DNA of 47,409 bases from Paracoccus haematequi (GCF_900631945.1 NZ_UZWE01000098.1:1-47409), one strand, 5' to 3'. Positions 1-9,478 are shown, counted from the stretch's first letter. Translations and numbers: made by a program. Notes: a model not told the origin generated them from the sequence alone.

Positions 1-193
1 CGGTCAACGTCGTGCGGATCAAGGTTGCCTCCCATTTGGCAGCCTTGAATCAGCCAGCGATCAGTTTGGAAATCCTCAAACGTCAACACGCCCTAGTTGT
101 TGTACGCTACCTTCGGGACGAGGCGGGGCCGATCAGGAGCTTATGGATCACGCCGCTTAGGTCACCATACGCCGCGCCATGGCTAAGGTATGG
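1..193. other. Unassigned left edge
   Basis: An open frame runs on the plus strand from about 12 to 197, but its product resembles nothing I recognise and no ribosome binding site is visible. It precedes a broken VapC gene, where a VapB antitoxin would be expected, yet no antitoxin sequence could be identified here. Confidence 0.2.
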
Positions 194-594
194 GTGACAA
201 GGATTGCCTTGGACACCAATGTACCTGTTCGCTTCCTTGTCCCGGAAGATTTCCAGCAAACGGCACAAGCCAATGTCGTTTTCACGAACCTGACGGACGA
301 ATACCCGGCCTGGCTGTGCCGCGAGGTTCTATTGGATCTGGTCTGGGTTCTGGAACGGGCCTACCGGCTGCCGCGCACCGACATCGCCCGCGCCCTCCAC
401 GGCCTGCTTTCTGCGCAGGAGATGGTGGTCGAACATGCCGACCGCGTCGGGCTGGCCGTCGAGCGTTACCGTCAGGGCGGGGTAGAGTTCTCGGAACATC
501 TGATCGCTCTGGCACCCGCGATGCGGGCTGCCGGGCGACGTTCAGCTTCGACCGGCAGGCCGCGGACAAGGCCGGGCAGGACGATGGTGCCTGA
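194..594 (+). pseudogene. VapC-like PIN-domain toxin, frameshifted
   Basis: The N-terminal part reads as a PIN-domain ribonuclease, the toxin of type II VapBC systems. An acidic IALDTNV motif follows the GTG at 194, and a helical segment containing LVWVLERAY comes later. The frame goes wrong near 510. After LIALA the first frame turns to nonsense, while the next frame gives DAGCRATFSFDRQAADKAG, the usual PIN C-terminus with its conserved FSFD strand. A single lost base in the run around 508-516 would explain this. No intact VapB is visible upstream. The toxin is probably dead unless the shift is a sequencing error. An ATG at 179 is an alternative start. Confidence 0.7.
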
Positions 595-619
595 ATTTAC
601 CTGATCGTTCGATGCCGCC

Positions 620-1495
620 TCACCCCACCCCCTTTTTCGCGGCTCTTCGCAGCAGAGCGCGCACGCTTGATGGGTACCACTTCGTGCTGCCGCGCGGGGT
701 GCGTTCGCGCATCTGTTCCAGCCGTTCGGCGATGCCGGCCAGCGTTAGGCCGGGATCAGCCAGGCGCATGCCGACGACGATGGCCAGCAGCCGGTCATCG
801 GCATCCCGTCGCGGCGCTCGTTCCAGCACCGTGTCCGGCAGCAGCCCGTCCCGGACATAGCGCTTGGCCGCACGCTTCAGCTTTTCCACCGACCATGCCT
901 GGCCGCTGCGCGCCTGGACCAACCTTGCCAGGTCATCCCAAGCCATGCCGGGCCGGTGCCGCCGCACAAGCGGCAGCCAGTCATCGGCCGAGGCCTCCAG
1001 CTTGCGGAAATAGGTCTCGTCGCGCGCCATGCGCAGCTTGCGGATCGCCTCGCGGTCGCCCGCCCGCAGGGCCGGATTGCCGCCCACTCGCCCCTGCGCC
1101 CGGGCCGAGCGCAGCCCCGCCTTGGTCCGCTCGCGGATCAGCGCGCGTTCCAGTTCCGCCACCGCTCCCATCACCTGCAGCGAAAAGCGGCCCTGCGGCG
1201 TGGCCGTGTCGATGGGATCGCCCAGCGAGCGGAAATGCGCACCCCGCGCCTCCAGCGTCTCGATCACCTGCAGCAGATGCGCCAGCGAACGGGCCAGCCG
1301 GTCGAGCCGCACCACCACCAGCGTATCCCCGGACCGGATCTGGGCCAGAAGCCGCGCGAGGGCAGGGCGGGTGCGGTCGGCGCCCGAGGCGTGCTCCTCA
1401 TGGATGAAGGCGCAGCCGGCCTGGCGCAGTTCTACCAACTGCGGATCGAGCGTCTGCTCGAGGGTCGAGACGCGGGCATAGCCGATGAGCGGCAT
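620..1495 (-). CDS. Serine site-specific recombinase (resolvase/invertase family)
   Basis: This 291-residue protein begins with the resolvase catalytic domain. IGYARVS carries the nucleophilic serine at about residue 10, followed by the conserved LVVVRLDRLARS block and the RERTKAGL end of the catalytic domain with its long E helix. Instead of the usual 40-residue helix-turn-helix, about 140 more residues follow (LRKLRMARDETYF onward, ending in KWYPSSVRALLRRA), so this is a long form. Such enzymes resolve cointegrates or invert DNA at a res site. A 27-bp dyad lies just upstream at 1584-1610. A decayed relative with the same C-terminal extension lies at 24309-25110. Confidence 0.88.
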   Translation of the reverse strand: MPLIGYARVSTLEQTLDPQLVELRQAGCAFIHEEHASGADRTRPALARLLAQIRSGDTLVVVRLDRLARSLAHLLQVIETLEARGAHFRSLGDPIDTATPQGRFSLQVMGAVAELERALIRERTKAGLRSARAQGRVGGNPALRAGDREAIRKLRMARDETYFRKLEASADDWLPLVRRHRPGMAWDDLARLVQARSGQAWSVEKLKRAAKRYVRDGLLPDTVLERAPRRDADDRLLAIVVGMRLADPGLTLAGIAERLEQMRERTPRGSTKWYPSSVRALLRRAAKKGVG

Positions 1496-1583
1496 GGAGG
1501 GTTCCGGGTTGGGGCTGTTTGCGCGCGTTTATACACATTCGCAAGGCAGGAGAAAACGGTCGTTTGTGAACAGATGCAACACC

Positions 1584-1610
1584 GGTATCTGCGGTAGCTG
1601 TACAGATACC
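1584..1610. repeat. Dyad upstream of the resolvase (possible res site)
   Basis: GGTATCTG at 1584-1591 is mirrored by CAGATACC at 1603-1610, perfect 8-bp arms around 11 bases. It lies about 90 bp upstream of the resolvase start, where resolvases usually have their recombination and operator sites. Use as a res site is inferred from position only. Confidence 0.45.
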
Positions 1611-1793
1611 CAGATCCTTTGCGTTCAGCAGGGAACGGAATTTGGCGCCTTCGTGCGCTCTCGGGGCCGTATTCGGGAGCCCTCGGGATCTCATCTGCCA
1701 GAGTGGCAGGATGACAAAGATTTTGACCCGTTTTGGAAAGTACTAGGCAACTGAAGAAAGTTGCTTTTATGCTAAACTGTCTGCGGCATAATC

Positions 1794-3014
1794 ATGGATA
1801 ATCAGATGGATATCGGATCGCTTCTTCTGAGTGCCGAGACCCACGCAGCGAGGGTTGAGGGCATTCTCTTGGCCGACCCCTCCTTGGCTGCATTGTGGCG
1901 GATGGAGACGAGCCTTCTAGAGGCTGCCGCCTCGGTCGGCCTTGAAGGTGAGCGGATCTCCACGCAGGGGATGGTGCTGCGTCTCATCAGCGGCACCGCG
2001 ATGGACGAGGATGCCCGGGCGGCCGAGATGGCCCTGAAGGTTCTGACCGTCATCCGGCGACCCGGGGATCCGTTCGGCGCGCCGGTCGCGGCCCTGCGCC
2101 GGATCGAAGCAGCCGCCGCACCCATCGGGCAGACACGCGATGAGGGCGATCGTCTCGAGGATGCGGAACTGCCCCTGGTCGTGGAGGCTGGTCGCGCCTG
2201 GTCCCAGGTTCCGATCCTAGCGGGATGGCGCGCGGCGGCCAGCTATGCCTTCCGCTCCCGGCGCAGCAGCCCCGTGGCCGAGCGGTTGATCTTCATGACC
2301 GTGGAGGGTGCCGCACGTCACCTGCAGGGACTGTCTCCTGATCGAAGGGCTGGCCGCGATGATCTGGACGAGAGGGCAGGGGGCCTGCTGATGCCGGCGG
2401 TGGCCGGGTGGATCGTGCCGCCATCCGTATCGCTGACCCGCACCGGCTTCCGGGTCTGGTCGCCGATGACCGGGTTGGCCACGTTCCTAAAGGCCGCCAC
2501 GCGGAGCCTCTCACATGATCTCGGTCATCTGGGGACCCTGCGCCATGAGCTGGGGCGTCTCTCGGCCATGACGTCTTCTGCGCATGGGCGGTCGCGCCTT
2601 GGCGACCTGATCGCCTATCTAAGGGCGCAGCCGGTCGTCAGCTCAGCGATGGTCATGGATCATCTGGGCGTGACGCGCCGGACGGCCCTGTCGCTGATCG
2701 GCGAGCTCGTCGATGCCGGCTGCCTCAGCAACCTCACCGCCCGCAGCACCTCGCGGTTCTGGGCGCTGCCGTCCCTTGCCGCGCGGATGGGCCATGCAGG
2801 AGGGGCAGGGGCTGTTCGTGGCGGTGTGTTCGCCAGCCGTGAGGGGCCGAGCGGGCCGAGCGAACGCTTGAAGCCGATCACTGCCTTGGAGCGAATGAAG
2901 GGAGGACGAGACGAGGGCCAACTGGACCGGATCATGGCCGATCTGGATACCGCGATGTCGGGCCTGGATGATGTCGTGCGCCGGGCGGGGGGCAGGCAGC
3001 GGAAAGAAGAGTAG
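1794..3014 (+). CDS. RHE_PE00001-like plasmid HTH protein (DUF1612 type)
   Basis: This 406-residue protein resembles the RHE_PE00001/DUF1612 proteins found widely on rhizobial and rhodobacterial plasmids. The N-terminal 150 residues are helical and acidic. A middle block around WRAAASYAFRSRRSS is characteristic of the family. A winged helix-turn-helix (DLIAYLRAQPVVSSAMVMDH into LGVTRRTALSLIGELVDAG) spans roughly residues 260-310 and should bind DNA. The C-terminus is low-complexity. Its biological role is not established; the genes are often close to integrases or resolvases, as here. The ATG at 1794 follows an AT-rich leader without a strong Shine-Dalgarno, and ATG 1806 is an alternative. 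Confidence 0.75.
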   Translation: MDNQMDIGSLLLSAETHAARVEGILLADPSLAALWRMETSLLEAAASVGLEGERISTQGMVLRLISGTAMDEDARAAEMALKVLTVIRRPGDPFGAPVAALRRIEAAAAPIGQTRDEGDRLEDAELPLVVEAGRAWSQVPILAGWRAAASYAFRSRRSSPVAERLIFMTVEGAARHLQGLSPDRRAGRDDLDERAGGLLMPAVAGWIVPPSVSLTRTGFRVWSPMTGLATFLKAATRSLSHDLGHLGTLRHELGRLSAMTSSAHGRSRLGDLIAYLRAQPVVSSAMVMDHLGVTRRTALSLIGELVDAGCLSNLTARSTSRFWALPSLAARMGHAGGAGAVRGGVFASREGPSGPSERLKPITALERMKGGRDEGQLDRIMADLDTAMSGLDDVVRRAGGRQRKEE

Positions 3015-3132
3015 ATCCTGCAGTGGTCAGTTCTTTGCATGTCTGGAGACGCACGCTGTGCGGTAGATGTATCCTTAAGGCGGAACCAAGAACGTCGAGT
3101 GTGAAAGACTTAGTTAAGGAGGGCGCGCAGCA

Positions 3133-4298
3133 ATGAATTCGGAGCTTGGACCATTCAGTTACGATACGGTAGCTGGAATGCTGGTAGAATGGGGCGGCGC
3201 GCAGCGCCTTGGGACATTGCTGTCGGAGTGGTTGAGCAGCGCAAGCTGCTGATCGTTACTGACCACTTTCTGCATCAATCCGGCCTTCTGGATCCCACCA
3301 AGGCATCGCTGCAGTCGGCAGGGTTCGAGATAACCATCTTCGATGATGTCGTCGCCGACCCGCCTGAAGATGTGATGATCGCGTGCGCGACGATGGCCAA
3401 GGATGCAGGCTCTGACATCGTCATGGGGTTCGGCGGTGGCTCGTCCATGGACGTCGCGAAACTGGCTGCCGTGATGATCTCCTCGGATCAGTCACTGGCC
3501 GACATGTGCGGCATCGGAAAGGTGACTGGCGCGCGGGTGCCGCTGGTTCAGGTGCCGACGACTGCTGGCACAGGCTCCGAGGTCACGAACATCACGATCC
3601 TGACCACCGGCGCGACCACGAAGATGGGGATCATTGCACGACAGCTATACGCCGATCGCGTTTTGCTGGATGCCCAACTGACGATTGGCCTGCCACCCCT
3701 GCAGACCGCGGCCACCGGGATCGACGCGATGGTGCACGCAATCGAAGCATTCACCGGCAGGCTCAGAAAGAATCCTCTGTCTGACCTCCTGGCAAAGGAA
3801 GCCTTGCGCCTGATGGCTGCGAACCTGATCACCGCGTGTGACGATGGCCAGAACAGACAGGCACGCGAGGCGATGCTGTTGGGGGCGACACTGGCCGGTC
3901 AGGCGTTCTCGAACAGTCCCGTCGGAGCCGTTCACGCCCTTGCCTATCCGCTTGGAGGACATTTTCATCTGCCGCACGGCCTGACCAATGCGCTAATGCT
4001 GGGTCCTGTGCTGCGCCATAACATGCGGGTCGCAGCGCCCCTCTATGCCGAATTGGCCGACCTTATTCTTGGCGCATCCATCATCAGCGTCGACGCACGC
4101 GCAACGGCATTCGTCGTATTCATGGAGGATTTGATGAACCGTTCCGGCGCCCCCCGGCGGCTGCGTGATTGCAACATCCCGGAGGACAGTCTCCCACGCC
4201 TGGCCGAGGATGCGATGCTGCAGACGCGATTGCTGATGAACAACCCTGTCAAAGTGACCCAAGCCGATGCGTTGGCAATGTACCGGCAAGCGTTCTGA
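3133..4298 (+). pseudogene. Iron-containing alcohol dehydrogenase, N-terminal frameshift
   Basis: The gene encodes a group III (iron) alcohol dehydrogenase, NAD(P)-dependent and about 385 residues if whole. Visible motifs are GFGGGSSMDVAK (nucleotide binding), TTAGTGSEVT, AMVHAIEAF and LPHGLTNALML, which include the expected metal-binding histidines. Translation should begin at the ATG at 3133, 10 bases after AAGGAGGG (3115-3122), and reads FSYDTVAGMLVEWGGAQRLG, a normal family N-terminus. That frame stops at about 3244. The rest continues in another frame from about 3220 (VVEQRKLLIVTD), consistent with one deleted base near 3205-3225. An internal ATG at 3189 gives a 369-residue product without the first strand-helix unit, probably inactive. 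It may once have fed alcohols such as 2-propanol toward the acetone pathway downstream; that is inference. Confidence 0.78.
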
Positions 4299-4545
4299 AC
4301 GCTTTTGGCTATTCCTAGCACAAGGCGTGACAGCCTCAGGTCAGTCCTCGATAGCCGCCGCGCGCAGAAAGTTGGCGATCGTCCAATTCATGGGGCAGGA
4401 ACCCCCATTGCGGGTGAACGCCGAGGTGGAGTGCGGCAGGTATTTGGGAAGAACTGTCCCCGGATCGCGGCGCCCGGGCAAGGGGCACGACGATCCGGGG
4501 ACGCGGTTCCGGTCCGGCAATGCCTGCCGGCGGCCGCAACGGGCG
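4299..4545. other. Gap between alcohol dehydrogenase genes
   Basis: These 247 bases separate two converging genes. The minus strand is open from about 4480 to 4341, ending in NWTIANFLRAAAIED, which looks like a genuine protein C-terminus, but no family could be assigned and no start is present. It may be a truncated gene tail. Confidence 0.25.
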
Positions 4546-5715
4546 TCAGGTCTTGAGGACGACCTTGGTCCAGTCGTTCTGGTTCCAGCGGAACCCCTCA
4601 TAGCCCTTGACGGCCTCCTCCAGCGGCAGGCGGTGAGAGATCATGAAGGTCGTGTCCAGCTCTCCCTCCTGGATGCGGCGCAGCAGGTCGTGGGTATAGG
4701 CCTGCACATGGGTCTGTCCGGTGCGCAGCTGCAGCCCCTTCTGCATCAGCGCGCCAAGCGGGAACTTGTCCATGAAGCCGCCATAGACGCCGGGGACCGA
4801 CACGCGTCCGCCCTTGCGCACCGCCATCAGCGCCTCGCGCAGGGCGTGGCCGCTGTCCGCACCGACGCCCACGGCCTGCTTGAGGTTGTCCATCACCGTG
4901 TCCAGGGCAAAGCCGTGCGCCTCCATCCCGACCGCGTCGATGACCGCGTCGGCGCCGATGCCGCCGGTCATCTCCATGACCGCCTCCAGCACCGAGGTCT
5001 GCTTGAAATCGATCACCTCGGCCCCCATCCTGCGGGCCAGGGCCAGGCGGTTGGGATAGTGGTCGATGGCGATGACGCGGGCCGCACCCATCAGCCGGGC
5101 GGCCTGGATCGCGAACAGCCCGACCGGGCCGCAACCCCAGACCACGACGGTGTCGTCGGCTTCGATGTCGGCATTGTCCGCGGCCATCCAGCCGGTGGGC
5201 AGGATGTCGGACAGGAACAGGACGTCGTCATCGTCCATGCCTTCGGGAATGACGATTGGGCCCACGTCGGAAAACGGCACGCGGACATATTCCGCCTGTC
5301 CGCCGGGATAGCCGCCCGTCAGGTGGCTGTAGCCGAACAGGCCCGCCGCCGCATGGCCGAACATGGTTTCGGTCAGGTCCTGCTTGTCGGCGGGGTTCGA
5401 GTTGTCACAGGCCGAGAACTGCGCCCGCTGGCAGAAGAAGCACGACCCGCAGGAAATGGTGAAGGGCACCACGACCCGCTGACCGACTTTCAGCGTGCTG
5501 CCGGGGCCGACATCGACGACCCGGCCCATGAATTCGTGGCCCAGGATGTCGCCCGCCTGCATGCCGGGGATCACCCCGTCGAACAGGTGCAGGTCGGACC
5601 CGCAAATGGCGGTCGAGGTGACCTGGATGATCGCGTCGCGGGGGTTGACGATCTGGGGGTCGGGCATCGTCTCGACGCGGACGTCGTGCTTGCCGTGCCA
5701 TGTCAGTGCGCGCAT
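4546..5715 (-). CDS. Zinc-dependent alcohol dehydrogenase (FdhA-like MDR)
   Basis: This 389-residue medium-chain dehydrogenase/reductase resembles the formaldehyde dehydrogenase-like (FdhA/AdhP) subgroup. Catalytic zinc ligands are in CGSDLH (C38) and GHEFMG (about residue 60). The structural-zinc lobe is CGSCFFCQRAQFSAC. The Rossmann fold shows VVWGCGPVGLFAIQAARLMGA with NAD-selecting AIDHYPNRL. It should oxidise an alcohol or aldehyde adduct in the cytoplasm; the substrate cannot be read from sequence. Only three bases separate it from the SRPBCC gene upstream, so the two form one minus-strand operon. The length is normal and no key residue is missing. Confidence 0.9.
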   Translation of the reverse strand: MRALTWHGKHDVRVETMPDPQIVNPRDAIIQVTSTAICGSDLHLFDGVIPGMQAGDILGHEFMGRVVDVGPGSTLKVGQRVVVPFTISCGSCFFCQRAQFSACDNSNPADKQDLTETMFGHAAAGLFGYSHLTGGYPGGQAEYVRVPFSDVGPIVIPEGMDDDDVLFLSDILPTGWMAADNADIEADDTVVVWGCGPVGLFAIQAARLMGAARVIAIDHYPNRLALARRMGAEVIDFKQTSVLEAVMEMTGGIGADAVIDAVGMEAHGFALDTVMDNLKQAVGVGADSGHALREALMAVRKGGRVSVPGVYGGFMDKFPLGALMQKGLQLRTGQTHVQAYTHDLLRRIQEGELDTTFMISHRLPLEEAVKGYEGFRWNQNDWTKVVLKT

Positions 5716-5718
5716 GGA

Positions 5719-6375
5719 TCAGGCCTCCTGTCTGCGGTTGAGGGGGGTGGCGATCTCGCCGGTCTCGAGGAACATCTTCAGGCGCTTCAGGTCGCGGCGC
5801 CCCTGGATCGCGGGGTCCGCCTGGAACAGCTTGGCCACGACGCGGCCAAGCGCGCCCATCGGCGCCACATAGGCGATCAGCGCGGTGACCTCGGTGCCGC
5901 GATTGCCCGGCGCATCGCGAAATAGCACCCGGCCGGTGGTCTCGATGTCCGAGCCATCGGTCGAGGCCCATGCGATGACGTCGCCGGGGCGATCCTCGGT
6001 GATGCGGGTGCGCAGGGTGATGTCGCTGCCCGGGCCGCGCAGGGTCCAGCGGGTGACGTCGCCCTCGGTCGAGACGGCGCGGACGTTCTCCATCACGCCG
6101 GCCAGGTTCCCGAACTGGCGCCAGAAGGCATAGATCTCGTCGCGGGGGCGGGCGATGGTCACGGTGCGGCCGGACAGCGCGAAGCGGCCCGGCGGCGCGT
6201 GCTTGGCAGTGCGCCGGGGCGCATTGTCGGCGGGACGCCGTTCGGGCTGGCGGGTCAGCAGATAGCCGGTTCCGGCGGCGGCCAGGAAGATGCCCAGCAC
6301 CGCCCCTAGTCCGATGCCGGATGCGGGCGGCCGGGGCGTGTGGCGGATGTGGTCGAGATGATCATGATGGGGCAT
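5719..6375 (-). CDS. Membrane-anchored SRPBCC-family protein
   Basis: This 218-residue protein has a histidine-rich start, one hydrophobic segment at about residues 20-41 (SGIGLGAVLGIFLAAAGTGYLL), a basic linker, then a SRPBCC/polyketide-cyclase-like domain from about residue 65. It opens with GRTVTIARPRDEIYAFWRQF and has the NLAGVMENV, DRPGDVIAWAS and GTEVTALIAYVAP strands. SRPBCC folds hold hydrophobic ligands in a deep cavity. Similar proteins often sit beside FdhA-like alcohol dehydrogenases, as here, in a likely stress-related operon. The function is unknown; it could supply or sequester a lipophilic substrate for the dehydrogenase. Confidence 0.75.
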   Translation of the reverse strand: MPHHDHLDHIRHTPRPPASGIGLGAVLGIFLAAAGTGYLLTRQPERRPADNAPRRTAKHAPPGRFALSGRTVTIARPRDEIYAFWRQFGNLAGVMENVRAVSTEGDVTRWTLRGPGSDITLRTRITEDRPGDVIAWASTDGSDIETTGRVLFRDAPGNRGTEVTALIAYVAPMGALGRVVAKLFQADPAIQGRRDLKRLKMFLETGEIATPLNRRQEA

Positions 6376-6977
6376 GACGGTCCTTTCCCAAAGCTGTGCG
6401 GCACCGATGGTCCGGCGCCGCGATCATGGTGTTCGGTCAGATGGCCCGCATGGGCGGCGTCTGGTTGCGGGGGCATTGGTTCCGGCGATCCAGCAGGCTG
6501 AGTGGTGGCTGGACGCCGTCGGGGGCAGCGTGTGCGGCGGCGTAACGGCGCATCAGGCGCGGTTCCGCGACCTGCGCGCGGTGCCGGGAACCAGGGGTGG
6601 CGTGTCGGGACGACGATGCATGGGCGGGCCTTTCCTTGTGTTCTGGGCCCGTGATCGAGCAGGGGTCCAACAAGGGGATGGCGCGAATGTTCCAGCTCTT
6701 TGCCTGATCACCCGCCACGGGAGGCCACGTCACCCATGGCCTGGCAGCGGCACCCCCCCGGTCGCGACAGCAGTCGGGGACAGGCCGGGCAGACACAGGT
6801 CACCCGTTTCTGTCCGATCATCGGCGGCGGCGGAACGGTGCGACAGGGCAACGGTCGGGCAGGGCATAGATTGCGCAAGGAACCCCGGTCGCGGTGATCG
6901 CCTTACGTCTGCACAGATGACAGATTCGTGAGCTTGCGGACCTGCCGACACTGCCCATTACAGCGCTGGAGAACCAC
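6376..6977. other. Long intergenic region
   Basis: These 602 bases lie between divergent genes. Several open frames exist because of high GC content, but their products are arginine- and proline-rich without recognisable domains and none has a convincing ribosome binding site. The stretch must hold promoters for the minus-strand SRPBCC/dehydrogenase pair and the plus-strand YihY gene; no clear promoter or operator motif was found. Confidence 0.4.
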
Positions 6978-8105
6978 GTGCCCCGTACCAAGACGACCCT
7001 TTCGACAGACCAAAAGGGGACAGCCTCTCCGACACGATTTTCCATGGAGGAATGGAAGCAGATCCTTGTTCGCGTGAAGACCGAGATCGCCAGCGACCAC
7101 ATTTCGGTCGTGTCGGCGGGCATCGCGTTCTATGCGCTGCTGTCGGTGTTCCCGGCCCTTGCCGCGCTGATCTCGATCGCGGGTCTGGTGCTGGACCCCG
7201 CCGACATCGCAAGCCAGCTGGACACGGTCATGGCCCTGATCCCGGAAAGCGCCGGGGCGGTGCTGCAGGAACAGGTCCTGAAGGTCACCAGCGGCGATGA
7301 GACGGCGACCGGCTTGGTCGCGGCCTTTGGTCTGGCCATCGCGATCTATGGCGCCATGAAGGGCGTCATGACCCTGATGGAGGGGCTGAACATCGCCTAT
7401 GACGAAGAGGAGGGCCGCGGCTTCATCAAGCTGTATCTCAGCGCGCTTCTGATCACGGTATGCGCCATCCTGGGCCTGGCGGTCGCGATCGCGCTGCTGA
7501 TCGTGCTGCCGTCGGTCATCGCCTTCCTGCCGCTGTCACCGACGCTGGAGACCGCCGCCGAATGGCTGAAATGGCCGCTGATGGCGGTGCTGACCATGAT
7601 CGGGCTGGCGGCGATCTATCGCTTTGGTCCGTCGCGCGCCGATCCCAAGTGGCGGTGGGTCAGCGTCGGTGCCGTGGCGGCCACGGTCCTGTGGATTTTG
7701 GGCACCGCGGCGTTCTCGCTCTATGTCCAGAACTTCGACGACTATACCGAGACGTACGGGACGTTGGGCGGGGTCATCATGCTGCTGACCTGGATGTGGC
7801 TGTCGGCCTTCATCGTGCTGGCCGGAGCGGAGCTGAACGCCGAGATCGAACAGCAGACCTCCGAGGACACGACCACGGGTGCCCCCGAACCGATGGGCCA
7901 GCGCAACGCTGTAAAGGCTGACACTCCGCCGCCAGGTGAGTCGGTACATGAAAGCGACGGAACACGGACCGCCGGTCCGGTCGGGGTCTCCACGGCAAGG
8001 AACGATACGGAGGTCGCGCCGTCGCCCAAGTCGGACGCCATCATGGCAATCATCCTTCTTGGGGCCAGCTTGTGGAAGCTTCGGAAGATGAGCGTTCGCA
8101 ACTGA
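6978..8105 (+). CDS. YihY/BrkB-family inner membrane protein
   Basis: This 375-residue polytopic membrane protein of the YihY/virulence factor BrkB family (formerly annotated ribonuclease BN) begins at a GTG preceded by TGGAGAA. The family signature is present: DHISVVSAGIAFYALLSVFP in the first helix, YGAMKGVMTLMEGLNIAYDE, then four or five further helices and the GTLGGVIMLLTWMWLSAFIVLAGAELNAEIE end. About 80 hydrophilic residues follow the last core helix, then a short hydrophobic segment (AIMAIILLGASLW). The molecular role of the family is unsettled; transport or envelope functions have been proposed. It is probably monocistronic. Confidence 0.88.
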   Translation: MPRTKTTLSTDQKGTASPTRFSMEEWKQILVRVKTEIASDHISVVSAGIAFYALLSVFPALAALISIAGLVLDPADIASQLDTVMALIPESAGAVLQEQVLKVTSGDETATGLVAAFGLAIAIYGAMKGVMTLMEGLNIAYDEEEGRGFIKLYLSALLITVCAILGLAVAIALLIVLPSVIAFLPLSPTLETAAEWLKWPLMAVLTMIGLAAIYRFGPSRADPKWRWVSVGAVAATVLWILGTAAFSLYVQNFDDYTETYGTLGGVIMLLTWMWLSAFIVLAGAELNAEIEQQTSEDTTTGAPEPMGQRNAVKADTPPPGESVHESDGTRTAGPVGVSTARNDTEVAPSPKSDAIMAIILLGASLWKLRKMSVRN

Positions 8106-8525
8106 GATGGCTGTCCGTCGGCTGAATGCCGGGTCTGCCAAGGTCGAAGCGGCTTATCCTTATGTCACGTGCGTCTTCGGTGTGAAGCAAACGCTATATG
8201 AAGGTGGGGACTGACCTATCACTGAACTTTCATCCAGCCGCGACCGTAGGCAGGTTGGTATTGCTCCGCTCCCAACATTGGACTGCCGGATACCGAAGTT
8301 TTTCAGCTTGGCTATGGTGACAGGCCTTCCAAAGCATCTCCGCAACTACCTTTCAGACGCCGGTCCGGCGTGACGCAGACCTACCAAAATGGATAGGCAT
8401 TCGGGGCGGTTATCCGCGATACATTCAGCGCAGGTCAGGCAGCGGTCTTTGGGAGGAGCAACTGTCTGGCCAGCAACTTGAACACGCAGTTACCGCCCGA
8501 GGAAGGAGTCCGCATTGCAGCAAGC
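8106..8525. other. Intergenic region, nothing recognised
   Basis: These 420 bases lie between converging genes. Base composition is lower in GC than the flanks (for example around 8160-8350) and no coding frame, IS end or strong hairpin was recognised. It may be the worn boundary of a mobile segment. Confidence 0.3.
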
Positions 8526-8927
8526 CTAATACCCGTAAATGTTGTGCATGCCCGGGTATGGGTCTGGGTTTTGTCTGAAGGCGAGGCCATTTTTCCGTTG
8601 AATGAGAGCTGCTGCTTCTTTTAATCGGACTTTGAACGCGGCAGTTAGTCGATTCTGCAGTATGAAACCCATTAGGTACAGCTTGACGTGATGGCTGCGG
8701 CATAGCCACCGCACGTTCAAGGGTTCGTCGTATCGGTCGTGGTGGGCATCGACCTTGGCTGCGCCGCAGACCTCGCAGCCCTGCTTTTCCAGTGCGCCGG
8801 ACATAAGCGCCCGCTGAACAGCAAGATGGGCCTGATACTTCGGCAGGTTGGTGCGGCGCCAGTTTGTCTGGCGGGCCTCGCTTTTCAGCGAGGGTGGGCG
8901 TGGAGGCTTCGGATCATCCGTCATCAC
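8526..8927 (-). CDS. Small zinc-finger (HNH-like) protein
   Basis: This 133-residue basic protein has a CEVCG pair at about residues 51-55, then VDAHHDRYDEPLNVRWLCRSHH. The C-x2-C...C-x2-H arrangement with an inner HH is shared by many phage and plasmid HNH-like or zinc-ribbon proteins that bind DNA or nick it. The C-terminal half (LKEAAALIQRKNGLAF) is helical. Its ATG overlaps the stop of the upstream resolvase-derived frame by four bases (8924-8927), so it was co-transcribed with the original resolvase. No function is known; a nuclease or DNA-binding accessory role is inference. Confidence 0.55.
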   Translation of the reverse strand: MMTDDPKPPRPPSLKSEARQTNWRRTNLPKYQAHLAVQRALMSGALEKQGCEVCGAAKVDAHHDRYDEPLNVRWLCRSHHVKLYLMGFILQNRLTAAFKVRLKEAAALIQRKNGLAFRQNPDPYPGMHNIYGY

Positions 8928-9478
8928 GCTGCCGCCGCCTGCCGGCCCAAGGTGCGGTACACGGTCGGCCGGGAGATAGAAAACACCTCTGCCAGATCAC
9001 TGATGGAATACTCCCCGGTGTCATACATGCGCCGCAGTTCCTGCTGCTGGCGCTCCGACAGCTTCGGCTTCTTGCCGCGCAGCTTGCCCTTGGCGCGGGC
9101 CACGGCCATGCCCTCCCGGGTCCGCATCCGAATGAGGTCTGCCTCGAACTCGGCAAAGGTCGCCAGGATGTTGAAGAACAGCTTGGCGTTGCGCCGGGGC
9201 GGGATGATGGCTTCTGCTCCACGGTCGGCGTTGGCGTCGCGGCAGGCGCGGCCGTCATAGGCGCCGTCGGCCGTCACCGAGGCGATCGGCTCGCCCTCGG
9301 GGATCTGCGACAACAGGCCGGGCAGCATCGGTGCGTCGCCGACGCCGCTGCCGGTGATTTCGACCGCTCGCACCTCGAGCGTCGCCTCGTCCACCGCCAG
9401 GTTCACCTTGCGCCAGCCGCGCCGCCTGTAGGACGACCAGTTCAGGGTGCGGTAGCGGATAGGCGCGGGCTTGGACAT
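8924..9478 (-). pseudogene. In-frame IS5 transposase / resolvase chimera
   Basis: The 184-residue frame joins two unrelated proteins. Residues 1-98 are IS5-family transposase: SKPAPIRYRTLNWSSY is its usual N-terminus, and WRKVNLAVDEATLEVRAVE plus SVTADGAYDGRACRDA belong to its catalytic core. About 130 transposase residues between RRG (19-21) and WRKVNLAVD are missing, which removes the first catalytic aspartate region. From about residue 99 (near 9184) the frame becomes a serine resolvase C-terminus: FNILATFAEFEADLIRMRT, then a helix-turn-helix (ISDLAEVFSISRPTVYRTLGR). The resolvase catalytic serine domain is absent. An IS5 element apparently inserted into a resolvase and then deleted internally. 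Recombinase activity is excluded, but the HTH could still bind DNA. Confidence 0.8.

Noticed and set aside
6374..6931. A 185-codon frame between the SRPBCC and YihY genes
   Set aside because: The composition is arginine-, glycine- and proline-rich with no domain, no ribosome binding site, and competing frames on both strands.
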